From positions 1,178,001 to 1,242,000 of the forward strand of contig NZ_CP012268.1 of NCBI RefSeq assembly GCF_001277195.1: 64,000 nucleotides of DNA, given 5' to 3'. Origin of the DNA: Cronobacter muytjensii ATCC 51329. Lineage in GTDB: Bacteria > Pseudomonadota > Gammaproteobacteria > Enterobacterales > Enterobacteriaceae. Shown piece by piece: positions 52,744-61,248 of the stretch (positions are counted from its first letter, which is position 1; the number at the start of each line of letters is the position of its first letter). Under the pieces are notes generated by a model that did no database searches, was not told where the DNA came from, and worked only from the letters and a program-made list of their open reading frames with translations. The position numbers were made by a program, and so were the translations under genes.

Positions 52744-54198
52744 TCAACGGAACGGCGGCTCGTTGAAGGTGCGCAGTTTACGGGAGTGCAGACGCTCGCC
52801 CTCGGCACGCAAGAGGTCAATGGCGCGAATGCCAATCTGCAAATGCTCGGAGATCGCGCCCTCGTAGAAGCGGTTCGCCTGGCCTGGCAGTTTGATTTCG
52901 CCATGCAGCGGTTTATCCGAGACGCACAGCAGGGTGCCGTACGGCACGCGGAAGCGATACCCCTGAGCGGCAATAGTGGCGCTTTCCATATCAATAGCCA
53001 CCGCGCGGCTCAGGTTAAAGCGCAGCGCTGAGGCAGAGTAGCGCAGCTCCCAGTTTCTGTCGTCCGTCGTCACCACGGTGCCGGTGCGCAGCCGCTGTTT
53101 CACCTCTTCGCCCGGCATATTGCTCACAAGCTTCGTGGCGTCATAGAGCGCGCGCTGTACTTCGGCGATGCTCGGCACCGGAATATCCGGCGGCAGCACG
53201 GCGTCCAGTACGTGATCGTCGCGCAGATACGCATGGGCCAGCACGTAATCGCCAATCGACTGGCTTTCGCGCAGGCCGCCGCAGTGGCCGATCATCAGCC
53301 AGACGTCCGGGCGGAGCACCGCGAGGTGGTCGCAAATGGTTTTCGCGTTCGACGGCCCGACACCGATATTCACAAGCGTAATGCCCTGGCCATCGGCGGT
53401 AATCAGGTGCCACGCGGGCATCTGATGTTTTTTCCAGGCGAGATCGGAAATTGCCGCTTCCGGCGCTTCGGTATCGGCGGTGATCCAGGTGCCGCCCGCG
53501 CAGGAGAGCGCCACGTAAGGGCTTTCCGGGTCGAGGATCTGGCTGCAACCCCAGCGCACGAATTCATCCACGTAGCGCGTGTAGTTGGTAAAGAGCACGA
53601 AGGGCTGAAAATGCTCGACCGGCGTGCCGGTGTAGTGACGCAGGCGCGCGAGCGAGAAATCGACGCGGCGGGCGTCAAAGTGCGAGAGCGGGTAAAACTC
53701 GGTCGGGTGGAAAATCCCGTCGGCGGTTTCATCGCCAATCTGCGCCAGCTCGGTGGTCGGGAAGTGGCGGGTGAGGCCGGCGCTCATGGAACGGTCCAGC
53801 GTCAGCGCTGAGCCGTCAATCACATACGGATAAGGGATTTCATGCTGCGACGGACCCACTTCGATGGTCGCGCCGTAATCTTCATAAAGCAGGATCAGCT
53901 GTTCGCGCAGGTAGCTGCGAAACAGCCCCGGACGCGTGATGGTGGTCGTGTAGCAGCCCGGATGCGTAAAGCGCCCGTAGGCGCGCGTCTTCTGCGCCTT
54001 GCGCGCATCGCCGTCCCAGCACACCCGTAATTGCGGGTAGACAAACAAACCTTCAGCCCGGCGGGCTTCGTCCGGCAGGGTACCGTTGTCAATAAACGCC
54101 TTGATAGCGTCGCGCAGGGCGTTGACCGCGTCATCATACAACGCTTCCAGCTTGTCGAGCGCCTCATCAGGCGTCAGCGATGTTGTAGTGGTATTCAT
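52744..54198 (-). CDS. amn: AMP nucleosidase
   Basis: 484 residues from the ATG at 54198, the E. coli length; an ATG at 54246 is in frame but adds 16 foreign residues. It hydrolyses AMP to adenine and ribose-5-phosphate and helps set adenylate levels. The N-terminal regulatory domain is followed by a nucleoside-phosphorylase fold with LVNIGVGPSNAKTICDHLAV, RPDVWLMIGHCGG and AVAIDMESATIAAQGYRFRV. GGAGACC precedes the ATG. In E. coli it also lies in the asn tRNA region. Confidence 0.96.
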   Translation of the reverse strand: MNTTTTSLTPDEALDKLEALYDDAVNALRDAIKAFIDNGTLPDEARRAEGLFVYPQLRVCWDGDARKAQKTRAYGRFTHPGCYTTTITRPGLFRSYLREQLILLYEDYGATIEVGPSQHEIPYPYVIDGSALTLDRSMSAGLTRHFPTTELAQIGDETADGIFHPTEFYPLSHFDARRVDFSLARLRHYTGTPVEHFQPFVLFTNYTRYVDEFVRWGCSQILDPESPYVALSCAGGTWITADTEAPEAAISDLAWKKHQMPAWHLITADGQGITLVNIGVGPSNAKTICDHLAVLRPDVWLMIGHCGGLRESQSIGDYVLAHAYLRDDHVLDAVLPPDIPVPSIAEVQRALYDATKLVSNMPGEEVKQRLRTGTVVTTDDRNWELRYSASALRFNLSRAVAIDMESATIAAQGYRFRVPYGTLLCVSDKPLHGEIKLPGQANRFYEGAISEHLQIGIRAIDLLRAEGERLHSRKLRTFNEPPFR

Positions 54199-54532
54199 CT
54201 GGTCTCCTTGTCCTGCGTGGCACAGTTGTGTCTTATAAGATGGCACAGGTTTATGAAACTAAACGGAATGGCGCAATGGCATTAATCTGTAAAGTGTCTG
54301 CAAAGCGCATTACGCTGAGCCTGCCCCTTTCTGTCCGCGGGTTCGCCGGCATCCGCTCACTGTTAAGTATTCATTTTATGAATAAATATTTTTACCGGCT
54401 ATGTCGATGTTTTTGCAGATTAAAGGCGCAATAGCATTCATTGCGAGAATATATGCGGGCTGTTTCGCGGATTGCAGCGAAATACGACAGGGTATACTGA
54501 CACTTTATATGACCTAAAAATGCAGGAAAACG
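54199..54532. other. Divergent intergenic region amn-bluF
   Basis: 334 bases between two divergent starts. The bluF side has TATACT at 54493-54498 and TTATAT at 54505-54510, possible -10 boxes, but no matching -35 stands out. The middle is AT-rich (around 54360-54420). I see no gene in it. Confidence 0.4.
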
Positions 54533-55774
54533 ATGCTATCCACCCTGATTTATCGCAGCCGGGCGAAAGGGGATATCGACCAGGCAAGCCTTGCCGCCAT
54601 AGTAAGGCAGGCGCAAACACGTAATGCGCAGATGCAGGTCAGCGGCATTCTGGTTTTTGATGGTGACCAGTTCCTGCAGGTGCTGGAAGGGCCACTGAGT
54701 TCGGTCGAGGCGCTGTTCGCGCGCATCAGTCAGGATGAGCGGCACGATTTCGTGGTGGAGCTGATGCGTGACTATGCCCCGCGTCGACACTTTGAAAATG
54801 TCGGGATGACGCTATTCGACCTGCGCAGCGTTAAAGCGCACGCGGTGCTGAAATCGGTGGTTGACTCCAGCGTGGTGCCGTTCAGTCTCGCCCGTGAAGC
54901 GCGGGTGTATAAATTTATCCGCTCCTTCTTAAGCTTGCCGGATCGCCAGCAGCTCTCCCGGGCGTTTCAGCCGGACGCCTGGCAGGTCGGGCTCATGCCG
55001 CCGCGTTCGCAACCTGCTTTAGCGCCCGTCGTGCTCGATGCCACCTGCCAGTTTGCATTGCAGCCTGTCGTGGAGCCGCTCACTGGCAAAATTAAAACTT
55101 TCGAAGCGTTGATCCGTACCGCTGACGGTGGCTCGCCCGCCGCCTGGTTTGCGTCATTATCTGGCGAAGCGCTCTATGAAGCCGACCTCCACTCTAAAGA
55201 TGTCGCCTTTGCGCTGGCGAAAGCGTTGAATATCGGCAGCCATATGATTTCGGTTAACCTGCTGCCCGGTTCGCTGGTGCAGGTGCCGGACGCGGTGGCG
55301 ATTCTGCTTGCGCAGATCGCGCGTCATGGCCTGCTGCCGCAGCAGGTGATTGTTGAAATCACCGAAAGTGAAGTGATCTCGCGCTTTGATGAGTTTGAGG
55401 ACGCTATCCGCCAGTTGCGCGCGGCGGGGATTAATCTCGCGATAGACGATTTTGGCGCCGGGTTTGCCGGGCTGTCGCTGCTTACGCGCTTTCAGCCTGG
55501 GATCATTAAAATCGACCGCAGCATCATTACCGATATCCATCTTTACGGCCCGAGACAGGCCATCGTACACGGCATTCTCCGCTGCTGCGATGAGCTTGAG
55601 ATAACCGTGGTAGCGGAAGGGGTAGAGAAAGTGGAGGAGTGGTGCTGGCTTACGGCGGCAGGCATTAACTATTTCCAGGGCTTTCTCTTTGCAAGGCCTG
55701 CACTGAATCGTGTTCCGCCGGTAAGCTGGCCGCGGCCTGATGAGAACGCGTCACGAGCTTCACGCACCGGATGA
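54533..55774 (+). CDS. bluF: Blue-light sensor BLUF-EAL protein, catalytic residues intact
   Basis: 413 residues. The N-terminal BLUF domain (about 1-95) starts LSTLIYRSRAK with the photoactive Tyr at residue 7 and has GILVFDGDQFLQVLEGP with the partner Gln; it binds FAD. The C-terminal EAL domain (about 170-405) has FEALIR (Glu191), VNLLP, EITESE, AIDDFGAGFAGLS (Asp305-Asp306), KIDRSI, VAEGVE (Glu362) and FQGFLF, the full set needed for c-di-GMP hydrolysis. E. coli BluF, as I recall it, has EAI, DHFG and no VAEGVE and does not hydrolyse c-di-GMP but acts by binding BluR. AGGA at 54523 precedes the ATG. No BluR-like gene is adjacent. Confidence 0.88.
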   Translation: MLSTLIYRSRAKGDIDQASLAAIVRQAQTRNAQMQVSGILVFDGDQFLQVLEGPLSSVEALFARISQDERHDFVVELMRDYAPRRHFENVGMTLFDLRSVKAHAVLKSVVDSSVVPFSLAREARVYKFIRSFLSLPDRQQLSRAFQPDAWQVGLMPPRSQPALAPVVLDATCQFALQPVVEPLTGKIKTFEALIRTADGGSPAAWFASLSGEALYEADLHSKDVAFALAKALNIGSHMISVNLLPGSLVQVPDAVAILLAQIARHGLLPQQVIVEITESEVISRFDEFEDAIRQLRAAGINLAIDDFGAGFAGLSLLTRFQPGIIKIDRSIITDIHLYGPRQAIVHGILRCCDELEITVVAEGVEKVEEWCWLTAAGINYFQGFLFARPALNRVPPVSWPRPDENASRASRTG

Positions 55775-56000
55775 CAGACAGCCGCATTGCTCGCCACTGT
55801 TTCCTGGAGTGTTGCAAGCCAGGCGTTGACGCCTGATAACGCCCTCAAGGGGTGTCCGTCAATAAATTTGAACCATTATGTGAAACAAATGGCATTTATT
55901 CTTGCCCGTTATCAGTCCAGAGTGGGAGCACTGAACCAGACTACGCGGCGGGCATCGCGCACTTTGCACAAGCGCAGCCCGCCCTGAAAACGGGATCGTT

Positions 56001-57026
56001 ATGAAAAAAATCGGCTTTTTGTCATTTGGCCACTGGACGCCGTCGCCGCAGTCCGCCACGCGAACCGCGGCAGACGCGCTGCTGCAATCCATCGATTTAG
56101 CCGTCGCGGCAGAAGAGCTGGGAGCGGATGGCGCGTATTTCCGCGTGCATCACTTCGCCCGTCAGCTCGCCTCGCCGTTTCCGCTGCTGGCCGCCATCGG
56201 TGCCAGAACACGCCATATTGAGATAGGCACCGGCGTTATCGACATGCGCTATGAGAACCCGCTCTATATGGCGGAAAGCGCAGGGGCGGCGGATCTTATC
56301 TCCGGCGGGCGTTTGCAGCTTGGTATCAGCCGTGGTTCGCCGGAACAGGTCATCGATGGCTGGCGCTATTTTGGCTACGAACCTGCCGCCGGTGAAAACG
56401 AATCCGACATGGCGCGCCGCCACACCGAAGCGTTGCTTGAGGTGCTGCGCGGGGAAGGGTTTGCTAAACCCAATCCGCAGCCGATGTTCGCCAATCCGCC
56501 CGGTCTGCTCCGGCTTGAACCCTGGTCCGAGGGGCTTCGCGAGCGCATCTGGTGGGGCGCTGGCTCCAATGCCACCGCGGTCTGGGCGGCGAAACTGGGG
56601 ATGAATCTGCAAAGCTCCACCCTTAAGGATGATGAAACCGGCGAGCCATTCCACATTCAGCAGGCACAGCAAATTCGCGCTTACCGTGCCGCCTGGGCAG
56701 CGGCAGGGCATACCCGCACGCCCCGGGTATCGGTGAGCCGCAGTATTTTTCCGCTCATGGACCAGCGGGATCGTGCCTGGTTTGGCGCAAGCCGGGACGA
56801 CAGCGATAAAGTCGGTTTTCTGGATGAGAAAACCCGCGCCATCTTCGGGCGCAGCTACGCGGCCGAACCTGAGAAACTTATCGAGCAGCTTAAGCAGGAC
56901 GAGGCCATTGCCGAAGCGGATACGCTGCTGCTGACGGTACCGAATCAGCTGGGCGTGGAATATAACGTACACGTGATTGAATCGGTGCTGAAGCACATCG
57001 CGCCGGCAATGGGATGGCGCGCCTAG
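56001..57026 (+). CDS. LLM-class flavin-dependent oxidoreductase
   Basis: 341 residues, a luciferase-like TIM-barrel flavoprotein using reduced FMN. IGTGVIDMRYENPLYMAE, DLISGGRLQLGISRGSPEQV and HTEALLEVLRGE are marks of the class. Substrate is unknown; relatives include alkanal and siderophore or nitrilotriacetate-type monooxygenases and many uncharacterised proteins. The 226 bases upstream show no site I can name. It shares a bidirectional terminator with tRNA-Asn copy 3. It is not in this place in E. coli. Confidence 0.85.
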   Translation: MKKIGFLSFGHWTPSPQSATRTAADALLQSIDLAVAAEELGADGAYFRVHHFARQLASPFPLLAAIGARTRHIEIGTGVIDMRYENPLYMAESAGAADLISGGRLQLGISRGSPEQVIDGWRYFGYEPAAGENESDMARRHTEALLEVLRGEGFAKPNPQPMFANPPGLLRLEPWSEGLRERIWWGAGSNATAVWAAKLGMNLQSSTLKDDETGEPFHIQQAQQIRAYRAAWAAAGHTRTPRVSVSRSIFPLMDQRDRAWFGASRDDSDKVGFLDEKTRAIFGRSYAAEPEKLIEQLKQDEAIAEADTLLLTVPNQLGVEYNVHVIESVLKHIAPAMGWRA

Positions 57027-57047
57027 ACTTACGCACAGCAGAAAAGC

Positions 57048-57076
57048 AAAAAGCCCGCTAAAAAGCGGGCTTTTTT
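57048..57076. terminator. Bidirectional terminator: LLM gene and tRNA-Asn copy 3
   Basis: AAAAAGCCCGCT at 57048-57059 pairs with AGCGGGCTTTTT at 57064-57075 around AAAA. It ends the oxidoreductase gene on the plus strand and the tRNA on the minus strand. Confidence 0.9.
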
Positions 57077-57081
57077 GAATT

Positions 57082-57157
57082 TGGCTCCTCTGACTGGACT
57101 CGAACCAGTGACATACGGATTAACAGTCCGCCGTTCTACCGACTGAACTACAGAGGA
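57082..57157 (-). tRNA. tRNA-Asn(GTT), copy 3
   Basis: 76 bases on the minus strand, identical to the other copies, anticodon GTT, encoded CCA. It has a clean terminator and no island material at its 3' side. Confidence 0.97.
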
Positions 57158-57175
57158 ATCGTGTGAACGGGGCGC

Positions 57176-57204
57176 ATAGTACCGGGGTCGCCTGGCGTTG
57201 TAAA
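57176..57204 (-). promoter_or_regulatory. Promoter of tRNA-Asn copy 3
   Basis: On the minus strand TTTACA (57204-57199), 17 bases, TACTAT (57181-57176) and a GCGCCCC discriminator. Confidence 0.8.
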
Positions 57205-57270
57205 GCCCTGAACGCGCCAGAAAATTCGTTTGCCGAGAAAACCATCAAAATGCGTGTGCGTGCAGAGGTT

Positions 57271-57285
57271 GCACCATGATGGTGC
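57271..57285 (+). promoter_or_regulatory. NtrC-type enhancer site upstream of nac
   Basis: GCACCATGATGGTGC is a perfect palindrome matching the NtrC site GCACC-N5-GGTGC. It lies about 125 bases before the sigma-54 promoter of nac, a normal enhancer distance. Confidence 0.8.
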
Positions 57286-57401
57286 GGGAATACCTCTAAT
57301 GGGGCATAAGCAAAACAGTGTTTCAACCGCCGAAAGCGATAAGTTATCGCTTTCTCTTATAATTTAAGCGCTTATATAAGCCGCGCGCGCTTTGCAAAAA
57401 C

Positions 57402-57417
57402 TGGCAAGCATCTTGCA
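57402..57417 (+). promoter_or_regulatory. Sigma-54 promoter of nac
   Basis: TGGCAAGCATCTTGCA has the GG at -24 and the GC at -12 in the right spacing (TGGCA-N6-TTGCA). With the upstream NtrC site it predicts induction of nac under nitrogen limitation, as established in Klebsiella and E. coli. Confidence 0.88.
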
Positions 57418-57474
57418 AAACCTGTTACGACATCATTGCCGGCATTGGCTCTGGCATTCCGTACAGGAGGCAAA

Positions 57475-58392
57475 ATGAACTTAAGACGACTGAAATACTT
57501 CGTAAAAATCGTCGATATCGGTAGCCTGACCCAGGCGGCCGAAGTGCTGCACATCGCGCAGCCCGCGTTAAGCCAGCAGGTCGCGACGCTCGAAGGGGAG
57601 ATGGATCAGCAACTGTTGATCCGCACCAAACGGGGCGTGACGCCAACGGAAGCCGGGAAGATCCTTTATGCCCATGCCCGCACCATTTTACGCCAGTGCG
57701 AACAGGCGCAGCTCGCCGTTAATAACGTCGGCCAGACCTTGCAGGGCCAGGTGTCGATTGGCCTCGCGCCCGGCACCGCGGCGTCTTCCGTCACCATGCC
57801 GCTGCTCCAGGCTGTGCGCGCGGAGTTGCCGGATGTGCTGGTCTACCTTCATGAAGACAGCGGTGCGACGCTCAATGACAAACTGCTGAGCGGTCAGCTC
57901 GACATGGCGGTGCTCTATGACCGCGCGCCGGTGGCCGGGCTGACCAGCCAGGCGCTGATTAAAGAAGATCTGTTCCTGGTCGGTACCCGCGATTGCCCCG
58001 GGCAGAGCGTGGATCTGGCGAGCGTCGCCCAGATGAATCTCTTCCTGCCGCGTGACTACAGCGCCGTGCGTAAGCGCGTGGACGAGGCGTTTTCGCTGCG
58101 TCGCCTGACGGCGAAAATCATCGGCGAAATCGAATCCGTCTCGACGCTCAGCGCCGCTATCGCGAGCGGGATGGGCGTGACGGTACTGCCGGAATCTGCC
58201 GCACGCTCGCTTGCCAGTTCGGCAAACGGCTGGCTCGCGCGTATTACCAGCCCGTCGATGACGCTGCCGCTGTCGCTCAATGTCTCTTCGCGTCTGCCGT
58301 TAACGCCCCAGGCGCAGGCGGTGAAAGATATTCTGCTGTCGCTGGTGGCGCGCCCGGCGCTGGAGAACCGCGAGCTGATGCTGGTGGGCTAA
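57475..58392 (+). CDS. nac: Nitrogen assimilation control protein Nac (LysR family)
   Basis: 305 residues from the ATG at 57475, the Klebsiella Nac length, with AGGAGG just before it. It is a LysR regulator that turns on sigma-70 genes for poor nitrogen sources and represses gdhA under NtrC control. The N-terminal winged helix is MNLRRLKYFVKIVDIGSLTQ and AAEVLHIAQPALSQQVATLE. An effector-binding-like domain follows, although Nac needs no known coeffector. Its promoter is sigma-54 type. cbl follows on the same strand after 101 bases. Confidence 0.95.
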   Translation: MNLRRLKYFVKIVDIGSLTQAAEVLHIAQPALSQQVATLEGEMDQQLLIRTKRGVTPTEAGKILYAHARTILRQCEQAQLAVNNVGQTLQGQVSIGLAPGTAASSVTMPLLQAVRAELPDVLVYLHEDSGATLNDKLLSGQLDMAVLYDRAPVAGLTSQALIKEDLFLVGTRDCPGQSVDLASVAQMNLFLPRDYSAVRKRVDEAFSLRRLTAKIIGEIESVSTLSAAIASGMGVTVLPESAARSLASSANGWLARITSPSMTLPLSLNVSSRLPLTPQAQAVKDILLSLVARPALENRELMLVG

Positions 58393-58493
58393 GCGATATT
58401 CCACCGTGGAATAACAAACCGCTTTTTATTATTTGTGATGCCCGCCGGGGGACTTTAACAATAGCGTCATGTTGACTGTCTCCTGGGGGCGCT

Positions 58494-59447
58494 GTGAATT
58501 TCCAGCAACTTAAAATTATTCGCGAGGCCGCAAGGCGGGATTTTAATCTCACCGAAGTGGCCAACATGTTGTATACCTCGCAGTCCGGCGTCAGCCGGCA
58601 CATTCGCGAACTCGAAGAAGAGCTGGGCATCGAAATTTTCATTCGACGCGGCAAACGGCTGCTGGGCATGACTGAGCCTGGCAAAGCGCTGCTGACGATT
58701 GCCGAGCGTATCCTTAACGAGGCCAGCAATGTGCGCCGCCTCGCCGATCTCTTTACCAACGACGCCAGCGGCGTGCTGACTATCGCCACGACGCATACGC
58801 AGGCCCGTTACAGCCTGCCTTCCGTGATCAAAACCTTTCGGTCGCTGTTTCCTGACGTACGTCTGGAGCTTATTCAGGGAACGCCGCAGGAGATTGAATC
58901 CCTGCTGCAAAACGGCACGGCGGATATCGGCATCGCCAGCGAACGTCTCAGCGCCGATCCTGGGCTGGTGGCGTATCCGTGGTTTCGCTGGCATCACAGT
59001 CTGTTGGTGCCAAAAGATCACCCACTTACACAGGCAAACCCGCTAACGCTTGAGGAGATCAGCCGCTGGCCGCTTATCACCTACCGGCAGGGCATCACTG
59101 GCCGTTCGCGCATCGACGAAGCTTTTAGCCGTAAGGGACTGACGCCCGATATCGTGCTGAGCGCGCAGGATTCCGACGTCATCAAAACCTACGTGGAACT
59201 AGGGCTGGGGATCGGCCTGGTGGCGGAGCAGGCGAGCGAAACCCGCGAAGAGAGCACGCTGACGCGCCTCGATACGCGGCATCTTTTCGACGCCAACACC
59301 GTCTGGCTCGGCCTCAAGCGCGGACAACTCCAGCGCAATTACGTCTGGCGGTTTATTGAGCTTTGCAACAACGGCCTGTCGCTTGATGAGATCAAGCAGC
59401 AGGCGCTGGAGCCTGCAGGCGAGATAGTGATTGATTACCAGATTTAA
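58494..59447 (+). CDS. cbl: Sulfur-limitation regulator Cbl (LysR, CysB-like)
   Basis: 317 residues from a GTG at 58494 with CTGGGGG nearby. Cbl is a CysB paralogue that activates genes for sulfonate use (ssu, tau) when sulfate is scarce. The winged helix MNFQQLKIIREAARRDFNLT and EVANMLYTSQSGVSRHIREL and the effector domain stretch TIATTHTQARYSLP are characteristic of CysB/Cbl. In E. coli nac and cbl are also adjacent, and Nac affects cbl expression. Confidence 0.94.
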   Translation: MNFQQLKIIREAARRDFNLTEVANMLYTSQSGVSRHIRELEEELGIEIFIRRGKRLLGMTEPGKALLTIAERILNEASNVRRLADLFTNDASGVLTIATTHTQARYSLPSVIKTFRSLFPDVRLELIQGTPQEIESLLQNGTADIGIASERLSADPGLVAYPWFRWHHSLLVPKDHPLTQANPLTLEEISRWPLITYRQGITGRSRIDEAFSRKGLTPDIVLSAQDSDVIKTYVELGLGIGLVAEQASETREESTLTRLDTRHLFDANTVWLGLKRGQLQRNYVWRFIELCNNGLSLDEIKQQALEPAGEIVIDYQI

Positions 59448-59488
59448 CGGAAACGTCCCGCCAGCAAGCGGCTGGCGGGAAGATTCGC

Positions 59489-60808
59489 TTAACGCGGCGG
59501 TGGGGCTTTGATAAACAGCGCCGTCAGCGCCGAGAGCAGGCAGCCCACCATCAGGTAGATAGCTACCGTATGCCACGCGCCGCCGGAAAACGTCAGCAGC
59601 GCGGCGGCGATAAACGGCGTAAAGCCGCCGCCTATCACGCTTGCCACCTGATAGCCGACCCCCGCGCCGCTGTAGCGATACCCTGCGCCAAACATCTCGG
59701 TAAACATCGGTTGCTGCACGCAGACCACCATGTCGTGGGCGATATTCGCCAGCATCAGCGAGAAAATCACCACGCCGAAGACAGAACGGGCCTCCAGCGC
59801 CATGAAGAAGGGGAACGCGCTCAGCGCGCCAAGTAGCGCGCCGGTAATGTAAATGCGCCGGCGGCCATAGCGATCCGCCATCCAGGCGAACAGTGGAATA
59901 GTCAGGCAGCTTATGCCGCCCACCAGCAGTCCGATATTGAGAAACAGCTCGCGCGGCAGACCGAGATTCTGCGTCGAATAGTTCAGCGCGAACGCGGTGA
60001 CGATGTACATGGTCAGCAGTTCGCACAGCCGCAGGGCGATGATTTTCAGGAACGCGCCCGGATGACGGAGCAGCGCCTCAAATACCGGCAGCCGGTTTTT
60101 CGTCTGCGCAGGCAGGGCGGCCTGCGCGCGTTCGAACTCGGCAGACTCTTCCATGCCGTTACGTACCCACAGCGCGCCCAGCACCAGCACGATGCTGAAC
60201 AGGAACGGCAGACGCCAGCCCCAGCTCAGGAACTGCTCGTCGGTGGTGAGCGTGCTGATAAGTGACACCAGACCTGTTGAGAGCAACAGCCCGACGCCAT
60301 AACCCACCTGAATACCGCTGCTGTAAAACGCCTTTTTCCCGGCGGGCGCGCTTTCGACCGCAAGCAGCGCCGCGCCGCCCCATTCGCCGCCCACCGCGAA
60401 GCCCTGAATGGCGCGCAGCGTCACCAGCAGCGCGGGTGCCCACCAGCCGATCGTGGCGAACGAAGGCAGAATGCCGATACAGGCGGTGGCGATGCCCATC
60501 AGCCAGACGGTCATCATCAGCATCCGCTTGCGGCCCAGGCGGTCGCCGAAATGCCCAAAGACAATCCCGCCGAGCGGACGGAATAAAAAGCCGACGCCGA
60601 AAGTGGCGAAGGCGGCAAGCGTGCCCATCGCCGGAGAGATTTGCGGGAAAAACTCGCTGTTAAACACCAGCGCCGCGGTGATGCCATAAAGCAAGAAATC
60701 AAACCAGTCTACGACCGCGCCGGCGAAACTGCCCCAGGCGGCGCGGCGGGCGCGGTTGAATGCGGGCGCCTCTTCATCGGGGCGGGGAGTAATGAGCGTG
60801 GAGTCCAT
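59489..60808 (-). CDS. shiA: Shikimate transporter ShiA
   Basis: 439 residues from the ATG at 60808, which has AGGAC before it; an ATG at 60823 is in frame. It is a major facilitator (metabolite:H+ symporter group) with about 12 membrane helices that brings shikimate into the cell. GHFGDRLGRKRMLMMTVWLM between helices 2 and 3 and ADRYGRRRIYITGALLG between helices 8 and 9 are the MFS motifs. It closely follows E. coli ShiA from MDSTLI onward. It converges with cbl. Confidence 0.93.
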   Translation of the reverse strand: MDSTLITPRPDEEAPAFNRARRAAWGSFAGAVVDWFDFLLYGITAALVFNSEFFPQISPAMGTLAAFATFGVGFLFRPLGGIVFGHFGDRLGRKRMLMMTVWLMGIATACIGILPSFATIGWWAPALLVTLRAIQGFAVGGEWGGAALLAVESAPAGKKAFYSSGIQVGYGVGLLLSTGLVSLISTLTTDEQFLSWGWRLPFLFSIVLVLGALWVRNGMEESAEFERAQAALPAQTKNRLPVFEALLRHPGAFLKIIALRLCELLTMYIVTAFALNYSTQNLGLPRELFLNIGLLVGGISCLTIPLFAWMADRYGRRRIYITGALLGALSAFPFFMALEARSVFGVVIFSLMLANIAHDMVVCVQQPMFTEMFGAGYRYSGAGVGYQVASVIGGGFTPFIAAALLTFSGGAWHTVAIYLMVGCLLSALTALFIKAPPPR

Positions 60809-61037
60809 CGTTGTCCTGTCCATTCATCAACATTCTGTATTTTTATTGTTATTAAACCAGGGAAAAGGTTACTCACATGGGTCGCAGCAAAAGTCGTTAC
60901 AGAGACTACAGCGACAGCCGCCAGGTGAAAACTCTTTTGCGCCGCAGATGGCGGGAAAGGGCAATTTGACTCAGGGAGACGGGATGCGCAGAGGATTATG
61001 CGGTGGGAAGGGGCACAAATAACGGATGCAGAAAAGC

Positions 61038-61066
61038 AAAAAGCCCGCTAAAAAGCGGGCTTTTTT
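61038..61066. terminator. Terminator of tRNA-Asn copy 4
   Basis: The same 12-base stem and AAAA loop as at 57048-57076, with runs of A and T on the two sides. It ends the tRNA transcript on the minus strand. Confidence 0.9.
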
Positions 61067-61071
61067 GAATT

Positions 61072-61147
61072 TGGCTCCTCTGACTGGACTCGAACCAGTG
61101 ACATACGGATTAACAGTCCGCCGTTCTACCGACTGAACTACAGAGGA
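61072..61147 (-). tRNA. asnT: tRNA-Asn(GTT), copy 4
   Basis: 76 bases on the minus strand, identical to copies 1-3, anticodon GTT, encoded CCA. It is next to mtfA, the place of asnT in E. coli, which is the basis for the symbol. Confidence 0.95.
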
Positions 61148-61165
61148 ATCGTGTGAACGGGGCGC

Positions 61166-61194
61166 ATAATAATCATGCCCCGTATCGGTGTCAA
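61166..61194 (-). promoter_or_regulatory. Promoter of tRNA-Asn copy 4
   Basis: On the minus strand TTGACA (61194-61189), 17 bases, TATTAT (61171-61166) and a GCGCCCC discriminator. It is the best match to consensus of the four tRNA-Asn promoters. Confidence 0.87.
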
Positions 61195-61248
61195 CGCAAA
61201 AAATTACGCTATGGATTCAAATGCTTAATTCTGCGTCAGTTTGCGGTT

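Larger units (their letters stand above)
57038..57178. repeat. 141-bp identical repeat containing tRNA-Asn, copy A
   Basis: This block (terminator, tRNA-Asn and part of its promoter with discriminator) is base-for-base identical to 61028-61168 in the same orientation. Identity extends beyond the tRNA on both sides, pointing to duplication or gene conversion. Confidence 0.9.
61028..61168. repeat. 141-bp identical repeat containing tRNA-Asn, copy B
   Basis: Identical to 57038-57178 and in the same orientation, 3990 bases away. nac, cbl and shiA lie between the copies. Confidence 0.9.

Noticed and set aside
48156..61147. Four identical 76-base sequences as a CRISPR or mobile repeat
   Set aside because: Each folds as tRNA-Asn(GTT) with its own promoter; spacing is several kilobases and irregular.
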